A DNA stretch of 64,000 nucleotides from Seminavis robusta (taxonomy: Eukaryota; Bacillariophyta; Bacillariophyceae; Naviculales; Naviculaceae). The first letter of the stretch is position 1. Each line of letters opens with the position of its first letter. Shown piece after piece: positions 52,106-63,505 of this stretch. Under the pieces are notes generated by a model. It made no database searches and was not told the origin of the DNA. It was given only the letters and a program-made list of their open reading frames with translations. A program made the translations under genes and the position numbers. The DNA lies in the NCBI GenBank assembly GCA_903772945.1, contig CAICTM010000118.1:50183-114182 (forward strand), in the 5' to 3' direction.

Positions 52106-54683
52106 TTAATTTTCTTTCTTTTGCTCTTCGCCTTCCGTTTCATTTTGTACTTCTTCGGTTCCTTTGTCCGCTGTTCCTTCTTCTTCTCCTCCTTGAGGTT
52201 GCTCCATGAAAGACGAGTGTAGACCATCAATCGTCGGTGGTAACTCCGAGATTAGGACCTCCGAAGGGCGAAACTCGCTTGTAGGGATTTCCAGCGTCAG
52301 CGAAGCTTCCGAGCCTCGGCGGCGAATATGATTGGAATCTTCCAACTCGGCAGCCTCGGCACTGGCGGCAGCTTTCTCACTGGCGATTCTGGCCTTCTCC
52401 TGAATGGCGCCCCAGTCGAGATCCTTCTTGTAGTAGATCTCGCCCAGAACTGGTCCCAGCTTCTTGATGAATTTTCGCAAATCTCGTTGCAATCCGAGGC
52501 GTGTTTCCGGCAGTGCCGCAAGCCGTTTGCGCGACGATGGGAAGAGTTTCATGACCCAGGGTCGGAGATCTTTGGCATCGACCATTCCGGCCTCTGTCAC
52601 AATGATACCAACATAGGCGCACAATGGCATGGAAAATATTGTCAGCGTCAATGTGGGGCCATCCATGTCGGTGAAACAGTACAGAATCAAGCCGTAGGAT
52701 GTCCAAAGAATGGGAATCATGACGATACAAAAGAGGATTTTCTCCGTCAACACAACATCGTACGCTCTGACTTTGACTTTGGAACGCGCGAGAAGCGTCT
52801 TTCTCCTCGACTCGGAGTACATGCCTGCCAGTACTCCAATGGGCATATTGATGAGTATTGTCGGCACGGCTGCCAACAGCAGCAAGAATAAGAGATGCAG
52901 AATCTGGTAGAATGTGTCCATGTAACTCAGAACTTTATCCCCATCCAACCCTTCGTCCTTCAATCCATGATTGAGTGTGGGTACGTGATAATCTCGAATT
53001 CCCAAGTGCCCCAATTCATGATGGTACGCAACGAGTCGATCCTGCAAGTCGAGCCATTCTTTCGGTGGATTGCCGTCTGTCATGAGGAGTAATCGTTTGT
53101 ATCCCTCCGCGAATCGTCGATTGAGATCTTGTTTTGCCGATGGTTCCATTTGTCCTTTGCGCTGGTACAATCGTCTGGCCGTATGGATGACCTGTAGGGT
53201 ATCGTAATCGGGTGCGGACACAATGACACTCTTCATACTATCCTGTACGCGATCGAGCAGCTCGCTACAAACCTTGCGTCGTTCGGTGCCGCCCTGTTTG
53301 TAGGCTTTGAGCGTGGATGGATTGATTCGAATGGGTCTTCCAAATTCCACCACGGCACGCCCCCTCCAACGATGTGCTTGAAAGTAATTGAGACCCACCG
53401 GTACAATGGGGACATTGATTCCATCTTTTTCCAGCGCCGAATAGGCAATCAGAGCCACACCCACCTTGAGGGGTAGCAGATCGGTTCGATCATGGGAACC
53501 TCCTTCTGGGAATATGCCTGAACAGTGCAAATAATGAGGAGAGCATGAGAATCCAAAACCATTAGGAAATCATCATTCTCCAATCCACAGTTTTGTTCGA
53601 CCCGTCCTGTCCACTGTTTCGTGTCTTTTAAACTCACCAATTGCACCTCCACTGGCAATGCGTTCCAGTACTTTTTCGTACACTTGTTTTTGATCGACTC
53701 GTTTGAGAATATCAAAGGATTTGGGTGTATCAAAGGTTTCAAAATCTTCCGGCACTCCTACCTCATCCACAATGAGAGTGGAATCGTTGAGTATTTCGGT
53801 AATTTTGAGTGCCACGGGTGTCCCCAGTGGTCGGACCTTGTCCCCGACATTGAGTTGTTGAATGAATTGCGTATCAAATCCATTTACCATATACGTAGGT
53901 GCCAGTGGTCCGACATCGGCTTCCAATGTTTCTTCTTCGTCTCCTTGATTGCTGGTGTGGGCAATGGTGATGGTTCCAATTCCTTTAATGGCGGAATCCT
54001 GAGCTCGTTTGACGGGTACCACTCCCAGCGCCCATGCCAGATCACCAATCACCCGTCGTTTGTAGGACACTTCGGCCATCAAATACGATGCGGGTCTTTG
54101 TGCCGTGCAGACCAACATGACGGCATCGACGAATTGATTGGCGTGATTGACGGAAAAGATGCAGGGACCAAATGTGGGTATATTCTGGACGCCGACAATT
54201 TCGACATCGCGAAAGAAAATGGAGAGAATGGAATGGAAAAAGACCTTGACGGAAAAGTAGAGCAAATCTTTCATGTCCTTGATAAACACGTAGCAGCCGA
54301 GGAGTGCCGAAATGGTGGCAATGTGCCAGGGCATGACAAATGGGAACACGTGCAAGACAATCTTGACCGGACTGCGAAAGAAAGAAGAAAGAAATAATGA
54401 GACAAGAACATAAGGATCAGATACCCTCTATGCTTGTGGGGATAACTCCATACAACTAACTCACTTGAGGGCATCTACCGCCAACATGGTAGTGACAAAG
54501 AGTACGGCCAACTGTGTCTTGGTAATGTCGATACTCGACTGAAAGCGGCTTAACCCGCCTTTGTATTGCCTGAAAAAGAAACAGAATAGAAACCAAGGAT
54601 TGAGCACATGACATACACTGTTCTATCTAGCTAGTGGCTAGCTAGATCCATAGAGATGCAAGGTGGGAAACTCACGAGGACAT
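52106..54683 (-). CDS. Glycerol-3-phosphate/DHAP acyltransferase, Sct1/Gpt2-like
   Basis: Four exons, 54683..54676 (8 nt: ATG TCC TC), 54569..54465, 54371..53638 and 53517..52106, total 2259 nt and 752 residues with phases that all agree. It starts MSSQYKGGLSRF. Two hydrophobic segments precede the PlsC domain: SVNHANQFVDAV (motif I, with the HANQFVD spacing of yeast Sct1/Gpt2), VPVKRAQDS (motif II) and GIFPEGGSHDRT (motif III, spanning the last junction), then VPIVPVG (motif IV). A long insertion between motifs II and III is typical of this group. Two to four more membrane segments follow (LLFLLLLAAVPTILI, ILFCIVMIPILW), then an acidic Ser/Glu-rich tail. It makes lysophosphatidate at the ER, the first step of glycerolipid and storage-oil synthesis. 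Confidence 0.9.
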
Positions 54684-55246
54684 GGTGGAAACGACTTTCT
54701 TAGGGGTAGCAGTTGTTGTTCTGTTTTTTATGAGGGGATTCTGTTTTTGGTAAAGGATTCTGATTCTATGAGCTCCTTGCTTTGCACTCTTGATGAGACC
54801 CGAGCCAACTACATGTACCGGTACTGTACCAGCAATTGGCTAAAGCAAGCAACGGCAACTTGTTTCTTGCTTCCGACTAACTGGTCTCTCTGTCTATCGA
54901 ATGGTACCGGTAGGGGGTATGATGATGTGTTTGCTGGAACCTTTTGCCATCATTCAATTGCTGGTTATTTCAACAGTATCTTTTGGGGCTTCCAAGCGGA
55001 AGGGTATCTTTGCGAATTTTCATGTCACGGCTTCTGGTTGATGAAGATTCTCATTCCTTCAGCTCTACTGTAACTCTAATTCTACAAAGCAATGACGGGA
55101 CTTCTTAGACTCGTGTCTGACGGATCCTTTGGAACTTGAAACAACGCGCCACGTCCGTTCTTGCTTTTTGCTTTTTCTTCTTTGTTGTGTCATTCACGGC
55201 TCGTTCTTTCTCTTAGTCTACTTTTGTTGCTATCTTGTGTGGTGCC
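54684..55246. other. Divergent intergenic region
   Basis: Upstream of the acyltransferase (-) and the hydrolase (+). It contains GTACCGGTACTGTACC near 54817 and GGTACCGGTAGG near 54903. Small frames have no domains. Confidence 0.45.
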
Positions 55247-56488
55247 ATGGTCTATTATTGCAAGACTTGCTCATCATCTCAGCGGACCCATCCATTTCGG
55301 TTTCCCAAGAGCGCCTTGGCTGCTGTCGTTCTACTGCTGTTGCTGCTTCCGTCCCACACTTGTGCCTTGAGCTTGCAACCCAACAGGAAGAACAACCACA
55401 ACAAAATGGTCCACCGAAAATCCTTCCTTCAAAGTATCTTGGTGGGGGCAGGCGCCATGCTGACGAATCCCACCCAAGCATTCTCCATGAGCAATCCAGA
55501 CGCAAAAGTTGCTGCTGCAACAGCCATTCCTGGCGCTGCAACGGTGGGCTACCAAGCCTTGTCGCTTCCCATGGGGGATCAGTATGGAGGTGTGACGGTG
55601 CCCGTGGCGTGCTGGTATCCCACTACTACTGGTAGTAGCAGTACAGAGGAAACAACCACGACAACACCTGTTTCATCTTATCCCCATCGCATTTCCGTTC
55701 GACGCATTGGACAAATGCTGGTGGGATGGAATTTTATCCCCGAGTTTGTGTCACGAGACTTTGCCCTCTCTCCCAACATGGAATGTGTCAACAACAACAA
55801 CAACAATTTACCATCCAAAGCCCCCGTCGTGGTATTTGCGCATGGCTATTTGGGCAGTCGATTCGATCTATCTCACTATGCCGAAGCCTTGGCGGCCGAA
55901 GGATTCGTCTGCGTCGCACCGGAATATCCCGAATCGTTGGCGGCGTCGTACGATCCCGTCGAAGGATTGGACCGGGCCGTCATTACCCAACAACTATTGA
56001 GCAAATTGCCCGTCACGGCCACGTCTTACGGCATTGTCGGGCATTCCCTCGGTTGTGGAACCGCCATGCGGACGGGCGATGACACGTGGACACGAGTCTT
56101 TATCTCGGGGTACAATGGACAACAACCCGTACCGGGCAATGTCTTGATTCTCTCGTCCACCAATGACGGAGTGGTGGCGCGACGAGGTATTAATATTCCT
56201 TCCGACTACACGCTGTTGCAGGAAGAAGCTGCATCGTCGGTGTTACCCAACCGCGCGGCACTGGTCTTTGATAGAGCGGATGCTCCCAATCACATTTCCT
56301 TCTTGGCCGAAGGAGTCAATGATGCCATGGTCGATTTCTTGTCGTCACTCTTGCCCGTTGCACAGGCACTCTCCATCCCCGTGCTAGACTTTGATCGGTA
56401 TCAAGAAAGTCGAGACTCGGTCGCCACTGCCGAGATTGTCAAGCCATTGGTGACGCAGTACATGAAGCAACACATGAAAATGATATAG
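55247..56488 (+). CDS. Alpha/beta hydrolase, chlorophyllase/PAF-acetylhydrolase-like, plastid (possibly lumenal)
   Basis: A single exon of 413 residues from the ATG at 55247. The hydrolase core shows VVVFAHGYLGSR (oxyanion strand), GHSLG with Ser267 (nucleophile elbow), a later Asp in LVFDRADAPNHISF and the His in the same segment. The overall order resembles chlorophyllases and PAF acetylhydrolases; diatom chlorophyllases remove phytol from chlorophyll. The N-terminus suggests targeting: a hydrophobic signal (ALAAVVLLLLLLPSHTCA), then a basic stretch, then a second hydrophobic segment after HRK (SFLQSILVGAGAMLTNPTQA-FS) like a thylakoid-lumen transfer signal. Substrate identity is uncertain; ester hydrolysis is well supported. 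Confidence 0.78.
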   Translation: MVYYCKTCSSSQRTHPFRFPKSALAAVVLLLLLLPSHTCALSLQPNRKNNHNKMVHRKSFLQSILVGAGAMLTNPTQAFSMSNPDAKVAAATAIPGAATVGYQALSLPMGDQYGGVTVPVACWYPTTTGSSSTEETTTTTPVSSYPHRISVRRIGQMLVGWNFIPEFVSRDFALSPNMECVNNNNNNLPSKAPVVVFAHGYLGSRFDLSHYAEALAAEGFVCVAPEYPESLAASYDPVEGLDRAVITQQLLSKLPVTATSYGIVGHSLGCGTAMRTGDDTWTRVFISGYNGQQPVPGNVLILSSTNDGVVARRGINIPSDYTLLQEEAASSVLPNRAALVFDRADAPNHISFLAEGVNDAMVDFLSSLLPVAQALSIPVLDFDRYQESRDSVATAEIVKPLVTQYMKQHMKMI

Positions 56489-56861
56489 ATAGATTATTAT
56501 GCATTATTGTTGTGATACAACATGAAATAATCTTATGTACGAGGAAGCAAGAAAGCAAAGCAGGCGCCATGATCTTGCTAGCATCTCAATCTAGTGAATG
56601 TTGCCTCCCCCCCCCAAGTGTTCGCAACATCCTTGTTACTTGCCATCACTTTCCCCATAGTCATGTTTGTCTAGTTTGCTTGTGCCCGTGTTTCGTCTCC
56701 AGTGCTGTTTCCTAGCTAGCAAGGAACGGAAGGAGTCCAGCTTCCATCGGCAATAGCTACAGTTTCGGTTTCAGTGTCCTTCTCAGATGATGTCAAGTTG
56801 AGTGGAAGGAAGTGTCTTGTTCAGACAAGGATGGTGGAAAGTTGAGCTTGCATCCTGGAAA
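56489..56861. other. Intergenic region between converging genes
   Basis: Shared 3' flank of the hydrolase (+) and the Patched-like gene (-). Only a short poly-C run near 56607 stands out. Confidence 0.4.
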
Positions 56862-59800
56862 CTATTCCATGTTGTCGTCGGTGCTATTATTGGAGGAGAC
56901 AGAATCTTTGGAAGCAATATTGGTGTCATTTGGAGGTGATAATGTCAGGGCCATCTCATGTTGATCTTCACCAGTGTTGCTGCCGGGTTGTGTGGGTGAG
57001 GTCATGTCCAAAGTGCTGCTTTCAGTCATGTTTGGTGCAAGGTCTAGCTTGTCCTCATTGTTGTCCCTGGTTTGGTCGTGAGAGGTGGTATCTGAAGTGT
57101 TGCTGTCTGCTCCAGATTCTGTGTTGTTCATCTGAGCTTCATCGTTGTTGGTTGATGTGGTAGTGGCATGCAGAGGGGAAGTGGCATCACCAGTGTTGCT
57201 GTCAGCTAGAGCTGCTGTGCTGGTCATCTGATCTTGATCTTTGTTGGTTGTTGCGGTAGTGTTATTCGGAGGAGCAGTGGCATTACCAGTGTTGCTGCCA
57301 GCTACAGATTCTGCGCAATTGGTCTGGTTCTCTTCATTGCTCGGATCTGTGATGGTTGCAGTTGTATCAGTGGAGTCTTTGTGGGCCAATGACATGGAGG
57401 ATGTTTCATTGATCTTGTATGCCTCATCCTTGTTACTGGCCATAGTGTTTTGGGATGAAGGTACAATACTTGAGTTGTCTGCAGCCAAGCAATTGTCATT
57501 CATCTTATTCTCCTCATTATTGCTGCTGCTGCTGATGGAATGGGAAGGTGGAGGAGCAGAGGAGGAGTCTTCAGCCAAAGATGTATCATTCGTCTTCTCC
57601 TCACGTTTGCTGCTTGTGGCAGCACTCTGGGAGGGAGGGGAGATATCAGAGTTGTCTTCAGGTGCAGATGATGTGTCATTCATTATGTCCTCCTCATCCT
57701 TGCTGCCAGTGACAGCAGATTGGGAATGTGGAGCAGTACTAGATGTGGTGTTTTCGGTGGTGGATGGTGTGCCACTCAGTTTGTCTTCTTCAGCCATAGT
57801 CTGGGGATGGAGCGTGGTATCAGAAGAGTCAGGTTGAGCTGCAGGTGATTCAAGGTCAACAGTTCCTTCAAAACTACTAATCTTGCTGTCATGTACAGTG
57901 AGGGAGTTGGCATCGACATCAATCCTTTCAGGAACAGGTGTTGCAAGGTCCATGTTTGTTTCTTCACTGCTGTTGGTGGATTCAATAACAGGAGCCTCTG
58001 ACATGTTGGTTTCAAGTTCCGATGTTGCAGGGTCTGCCTCGTTGCTTTTAGTGGGGATTGACGAAAGAGTTGCTTGAGTTTCTCCCAATTCTTCACCATG
58101 GCTATTGTCGTTTTCAGCATCAGATAGTGTTGCGCATGCATTGTTCTCATCACCGTTGCTTTCTGATGATGCGTCTACCTTGCTCTCATCACTGTAATGA
58201 GGATTTGTGTTGTCAGAGGCTAGTGCAGTACAAGTCTCACTATCCGCCATTTCAATCTCAGCACTTTCACTGTTCTCTGAGATTGAAACAATATCAGAAG
58301 TGATACTTTCAGCACAAGACGCAAGGTCAGCCTTTTTCTTTTTCAGGTCCATGTCATCAAAGTTCTTCTCAATGTCAGCATCAAACTCCACATGAACAGC
58401 TTCAGAATTGGCACTGGCGTTATCTGCAGTGTGTGGCACAATGCAAACAGTGGGTCCCCACATTGAAAGCACAACTGGCAGAAAGATCAGGCCATGGGTA
58501 AGACCAAGTGCCACCATGGCAAAGAAAGCAGTGAAAACCGTCCTCAAGATGGCACTAGTGCTGAATGCCAATGGCAACACACCGAGGGATGTAGAGAGAC
58601 CTCCCACCAGAATGCTTGCTCCCATGGTGTGGAGGGTTTCTTTGACCTTTGCTTCACGGCTTGCCCCATCAGATTCATAGAATTTCAGCACTATGTGCAT
58701 TAGGAAGTCCACGAGTAGACCAATGGAGATAACCATGCAGACATACGTGACAACATTGATGTAGAGACCTGCTAGTTGCAGTGTACCTGAAGAGCAAAGG
58801 AGATTCAGCCTGTGAGGATATCATCAGATCTACCTGGAGCCAGAACAGGGCCAAAGGTGCTTACCAAGAAGGTCCACATAGAGCATCAATATCATTGGCA
58901 GCACAAATGCTGTGGCTGACCAGTGCTCAATTAGGAAGAAACCAATGACAGAGACTGCAACTATTCCTGAGATTGTGGTGAACACAAGCTCATTCACAGC
59001 AACTGAGTAGAGCTCCCAGATGAAGTATAAGTTGCTATAAGTGAAGAATTTCATGTTGTCCAAACTTCCTTTGTTCGCTGGTTGTGCGGAGGAAACAGCT
59101 CTTTGATCATTGAGGAGATCAATCTGCTGGCTAACAGAATCCAGATCCAAGTACTTCGGGTTCAGCCAGCATCTGGATGCGATAATTGTTCCGTTCTCAT
59201 CCTGTACAATATCATCTCCGTATGCTTCTTTGATTACAGGATGGTTCAGGGCGAGCGAAACTTGATCAGAGAACGACATGTCGTTGATTAGCTGGAATTC
59301 TGGGGTGTTCTTTCGTGCTTCAAAATCAATAATCCAACAGAATGGCGAGGGCGTCCGATTCACAGCTGGCATTGCTATCAGGTCTTGCATGTACTCGATC
59401 ATCTCCCATTGAACGTCTGGGTCAGACTGATTTACACCTGTGAAATAGACGTTGATACCCATAACCTGCTCGCTATAGGTGTCGAGGGCATCCAGGAAGT
59501 CGCTTACATAGGAGTCCTTCGGGACAAAGTCTTGATTCCGAAACCTTTGGGATAGAAGGGTCGTGCGATAAGCACAGAACCCAAAATAAGCGAGGAAGGT
59601 CCCAAGCACGAGAGCCTTCACGCGAGGTTGCATGAGTTTCCCCGAGTACCAATGCATGAAGCGTTCTGCTAAGCCAAGACCCTTTGCTTCGACGTCGCCG
59701 CATCCCTCCGAGGCTTGGTTCGGGCGGCTTCCGTCGTTGTCCTGGCAATCTTCAGGGTCAGCTTCGCTGTTCTCCTCAATCACTACAAAGCTAAAACAGA

Positions 59801-61472
59801 TGTCTGTCCTGTTTGCCTTGACCCTTTTCTCATCAAGAACTAGACAACCAATGAAGAAAGTGATCTGGTAGATGAAGACAATGAACATGGTAGGGAATGC
59901 ATAGATACAGACCCAGCGGATGGCAGGAATACTCGACATGCAGCCCAGCATGAAGGCACTCATTGTCGTAATAGTGGTCAAACTGATACTGCCCCCAACA
60001 GCTCTCATAGTCTCTTCAATTCGAAGAACGGTATCCTTTTGGGGGTTCGTTCGGAAATATGCACCTGTTATAATAAACGTGTCATCTAGCCTGTGCGTGT
60101 TTTAGGTATTGTGGACACAAGAACATATTCAGGTGAGCTCGGAGTGCGATCAACGGAACCAAATCGAATAGAGACTGCATAGACATACCCAACACCTGCA
60201 TGAGTGAATAGAAAAAAGGGCATTCATGAGAGAGTGGACCAACCACACGCATATCGACGTAAGATTGATTGCAACACGTACCAAATACAACGAACGGCAG
60301 TATCTGCGACATTGAAGTGAAAGGAACCCCTGACCATCCGATTCCGATGACCAACTTGGTTGAGACGGATGTCAATCAGCATCCCAAGCTTTAAAAAAAA
60401 AGAAGGACTTACCGCAAAGAAACATAAGTCCATAGCCGCACATCAAGCTGAGCCCCACCGCTGCAACCGAACACAGTCCCAAGAGGCTTCGAGATTGTAC
60501 ACGGTCGCCCTTGTAGAAGACAAGACATGTGAACGTCGACATAATGATGACCACAAGTGGCACTAGAATGAGGTCCTTGTTTATGGCTCGCTCGAACTCA
60601 AGCTCGTAGGAGAGAAGAGTAAAATAAGAGAGGTGAAGAGGGATATCAGGGTCGTTTTCCCACTTTTGTTGCAGCGCCATCAGTCTATCCAGCACCTCGA
60701 TTTCAAATTCATCCGCCCCGTCGGCATCTGGAATATCGATTCTTAGGTAGAAAGACTTGGCTGATTCGAGCCTGGCCCCGTTGTGATTTCCCCCTTCATC
60801 CACAAGAAGTCCTTCTCGCTTGGAATATCCAAAGAGAAACTCTGTGTACGCCGGTGTTCCTCCTGGGTACGTTGCTGCTGACAGGGCCTGAATGGCTTCT
60901 TCATCGGAGTGGATCTCTTGCTGAAACCTTTCGTGCGAGTGTCCCCAAAAGCGTGTTGCACCAAAAAGTTTACAGTCAGGCTCTCCGTTTGTATTCTTGT
61001 AGTTACTTGCTTGACAAATCTCATGATATCCTGGTGTGTCCCGCACAGTATCCAGGGCTTCAAAGAGCAAATCCACTTGCTCTCGACCCAAGACATTTTC
61101 CCCTTGATTGTGAATGACGAAGGTCATTGGTCGTGGGCTTTCTGGAAATCCCGACTCGTTGTCAATCCAATCCTTATGCGAAATGGGTTGGCTACCAAAC
61201 GGGGCGTACACAACTTCGTAGTCCACTTGCAGGTTGAAGTTGGTAAAGAAACCGGTTGCAATCAACGTAAAGGCAGCCACGGTTGTGATCCCAATGGTTT
61301 GTTTGGGATTGCGTGCCGAAATGAGGGATACAGTGATCACGAACCAAGATATCGCTTGATGGACCACGTCGGTGATGGAGCTCCATTTCTTGCACACAAC
61401 CTTTCGAGCTGATGCATGACTGGCTCTCGAGCTCAACACTAACTTCTCGGTCTCCTGAGAAACGTTTGCCAT
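56862..61472 (-). CDS. Patched/NPC1-like RND-superfamily membrane protein with sterol-sensing domain
   Basis: Five exons, 61472..60413, 60329..60282 (48 nt), 60195..60189 (7 nt), 60090..58865 and 58786..56862, sum to 4266 nt (1421 residues) with every phase consistent. One membrane segment (GITTVAAFTLIATGFFTNF) leads to a first lumenal loop, then a sterol-sensing-type five-helix block across exons 1-4: LMFLCG-VPFTSMSQILPFVVF-GVG-LDDTFIITGAYFRT. The GxxxDD motif is the proton-relay signature of RND transporters. The second half repeats the layout (lumenal loop 2, then VDLLGTLQLAGLYINVVTY and VISIGLLVDFLMHIVLKFY). The last roughly 525 residues are an acidic Ser/Thr/Asn-rich low-complexity tail. 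Probable role: lipid or sterol export or sensing. It lies head-to-head with a second Patched-like gene. Confidence 0.9.
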
Positions 61473-62967
61473 TTTGGTGAAATCAAGAATAGATTGTGTG
61501 TACTACTAAGTTGTAGCTGAATGCTGCAGCCGAAACTAAAAAATACTGTTGACAAGGAAGGAACGAGGGTTGTTCGTGCCGACTGTACTGTTCACGAAAA
61601 CAAGACCACGAAGATTGCGAAAAATGTGACCGAGTCCCAAAAGTCAGCCAATCTTGCAGCGACAGATCCAATCCGGAACATCAAAGATTTCTGAAGTCGC
61701 CTTTGTGCTTGCCACAGGCCACAGGCACCAGAAGAGGCTAGTAGGTGCCAATTGGTGGTCTTGAGTCTTGATAGCCTGTATTAAAACGCGTGAGAGCTGC
61801 CTTGCTCAGTGTAATTGGCTTGATGGAAGCAATGTATGAATTCCATATTTTATGATTAGTGGTATCGCACTATCGACAGCAAACCCGTGATGACCTACCA
61901 GCCATGTACCAACCCTACTAGAATAGTAGTAGACTCCTGTACCTTTGTTGTTCTCTTGCGCATCAGCATTCGCTCCATTGGCCATACATAGATCCAAATT
62001 GGCAACCCATTCTTCGCGTTGAGGATGAAGTGTTCGTGTTGGTGCATGCAACCTCCAGGAAAAGCCAGATCCACAAAGCATCATCCCACCAGCAATAGCA
62101 GTTGACCACTTTTCCACTTTCTGTTGGCCCTTCTAAATTTGACAACCATTGCAAAACTTCCCCTCGCTTTTGTGAAACTCACGCATACACATAGCATACC
62201 GTAGCAAAGCAAAGCAAAAGATGCCTGAATCAACTGTAGCTACCATGAGACGGCCTTTGCTTGGTCTCGCTATCAGATTCTACCGGTAGCTTGACCGCTG
62301 GCTGGACCGTACTTAGCAATGTTAGTTTACCGTACTAGCTAGTAATAGAGGGCCATGCCGGTACAACATCGTAGCGTAAGGGTGCGGTGATATTACAAGG
62401 CCTTCCTGGGCTGTACCGGTACATTGTACATGTACATACATGTATGTTTACAACCCCGTGAAGTATCTTGAAGGATCTTTCTTGGCTCACAACACGTCTG
62501 CTACTGGCTAGCTACCAGGTGCATGTAGTAGCTAGCTAGCGTAGACAAATTTATGCTCCAATCATTGGCCAAGGAGGCATCCACTGTGGGACGATGTAAC
62601 ATCGAGAGGAGTGTGACGGATGGCTTGCGTTCTTGGCGGGTTAAAATAGTCCAATTGGATCTATTTATGAAATTTTGCAATAACGTCCAGGTTTGTGGTG
62701 CATAAATCTCTAAAACGAGAAATTTGTCCTCTCCCACCAGCAAAAGTAAGTGACAACGAATGAGCTGTTTGCTGGTTTTACTGCGAAAGAAATGACAGAG
62801 CACTTCTTTTGGTGGGAGTATCATCATTCATCATCGTATGTACTTGCTGACCTTTCCATCCATCTTGTTCCTTATTCTGTTATCTACATGCTGGTCTAGC
62901 TAGCAAGAAAGACAGATAACAACAGTTCTTGTCCATTTCTGACAAACCATTGTTGGTGGAGGGTATA
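61473..62967. other. Shared upstream region of two divergent Patched-like genes
   Basis: No gene is supported. It has TACCGGTA palindromes near 62283, 62359 and 62414, AGCTAGCTAG near 62530, and a TGTACATGTACATACATGTA palindromic run near 62428-62447. Minus-strand frames at 61806-62154 and 62501-62827 lack domains. Confidence 0.45.
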
Positions 62968-63505
62968 ATGATGATGGAGAGTTCTAACAATAATGATACC
63001 CCACCAGAGCTGGAGACATGTGCTACTACAGAATCCGTCGAGTTGGTTCCCACGCCTCCCGCTGATCATCCACAGCAGAGGATAATGTCACAGCCGACCG
63101 AAGACTCGACAGTGACGTCCAAACCCCGTTCGACCAAGGCCAGTGTGGATGGCGATGACTATTGCAGCAGCGAAGTCAGCAGCAGCAACAGTCACAATGG
63201 TGGTAGTGGCTATCATCAGGCTCCGACCACGTCCGATGGCATTCTCCAAATGATCGACCACACTCCTTCGACGCATACTCAACACCGTAAAACCGAAGGT
63301 GTCTTTCCCATTTGGACCCGCATGACGGATTCCATGCATCACTACATTACGCGCTTTGTCGTGACACTCGCTGTCACGGCAGCCTCCCGTCCTCGCACAG
63401 TCATTTCTGCCGTGATTTTGATGAGTTTGGCGTTGGTCGGGACCGGTCTCTTTACCAATTTTCACATTAATGTCGAAGAAACCGAAATTTACGCTCCGTT
63501 CAACC
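62968..63505 (+). CDS. Second Patched-like gene, N-terminal part on + strand
   Basis: From the ATG at 62968 the frame gives an acidic Ser/Asn-rich cytoplasmic region of about 110 residues, then MHHYITRFVVTLAV and a membrane segment (TVISAVILMSLALVGTGLFT) followed by NFHINVEETEIYAPF. This matches the intact paralog's FFTNFNLQVDYEVVYAPF. Directly after APF the similarity ends. The frame runs 11 more codons to TGA at 63540, but those codons are antisense to coding sequence on the other strand. The upstream frame before 62968 has no ATG. So only the N-terminus and first helix are encoded here in the + sense. Confidence 0.75.
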
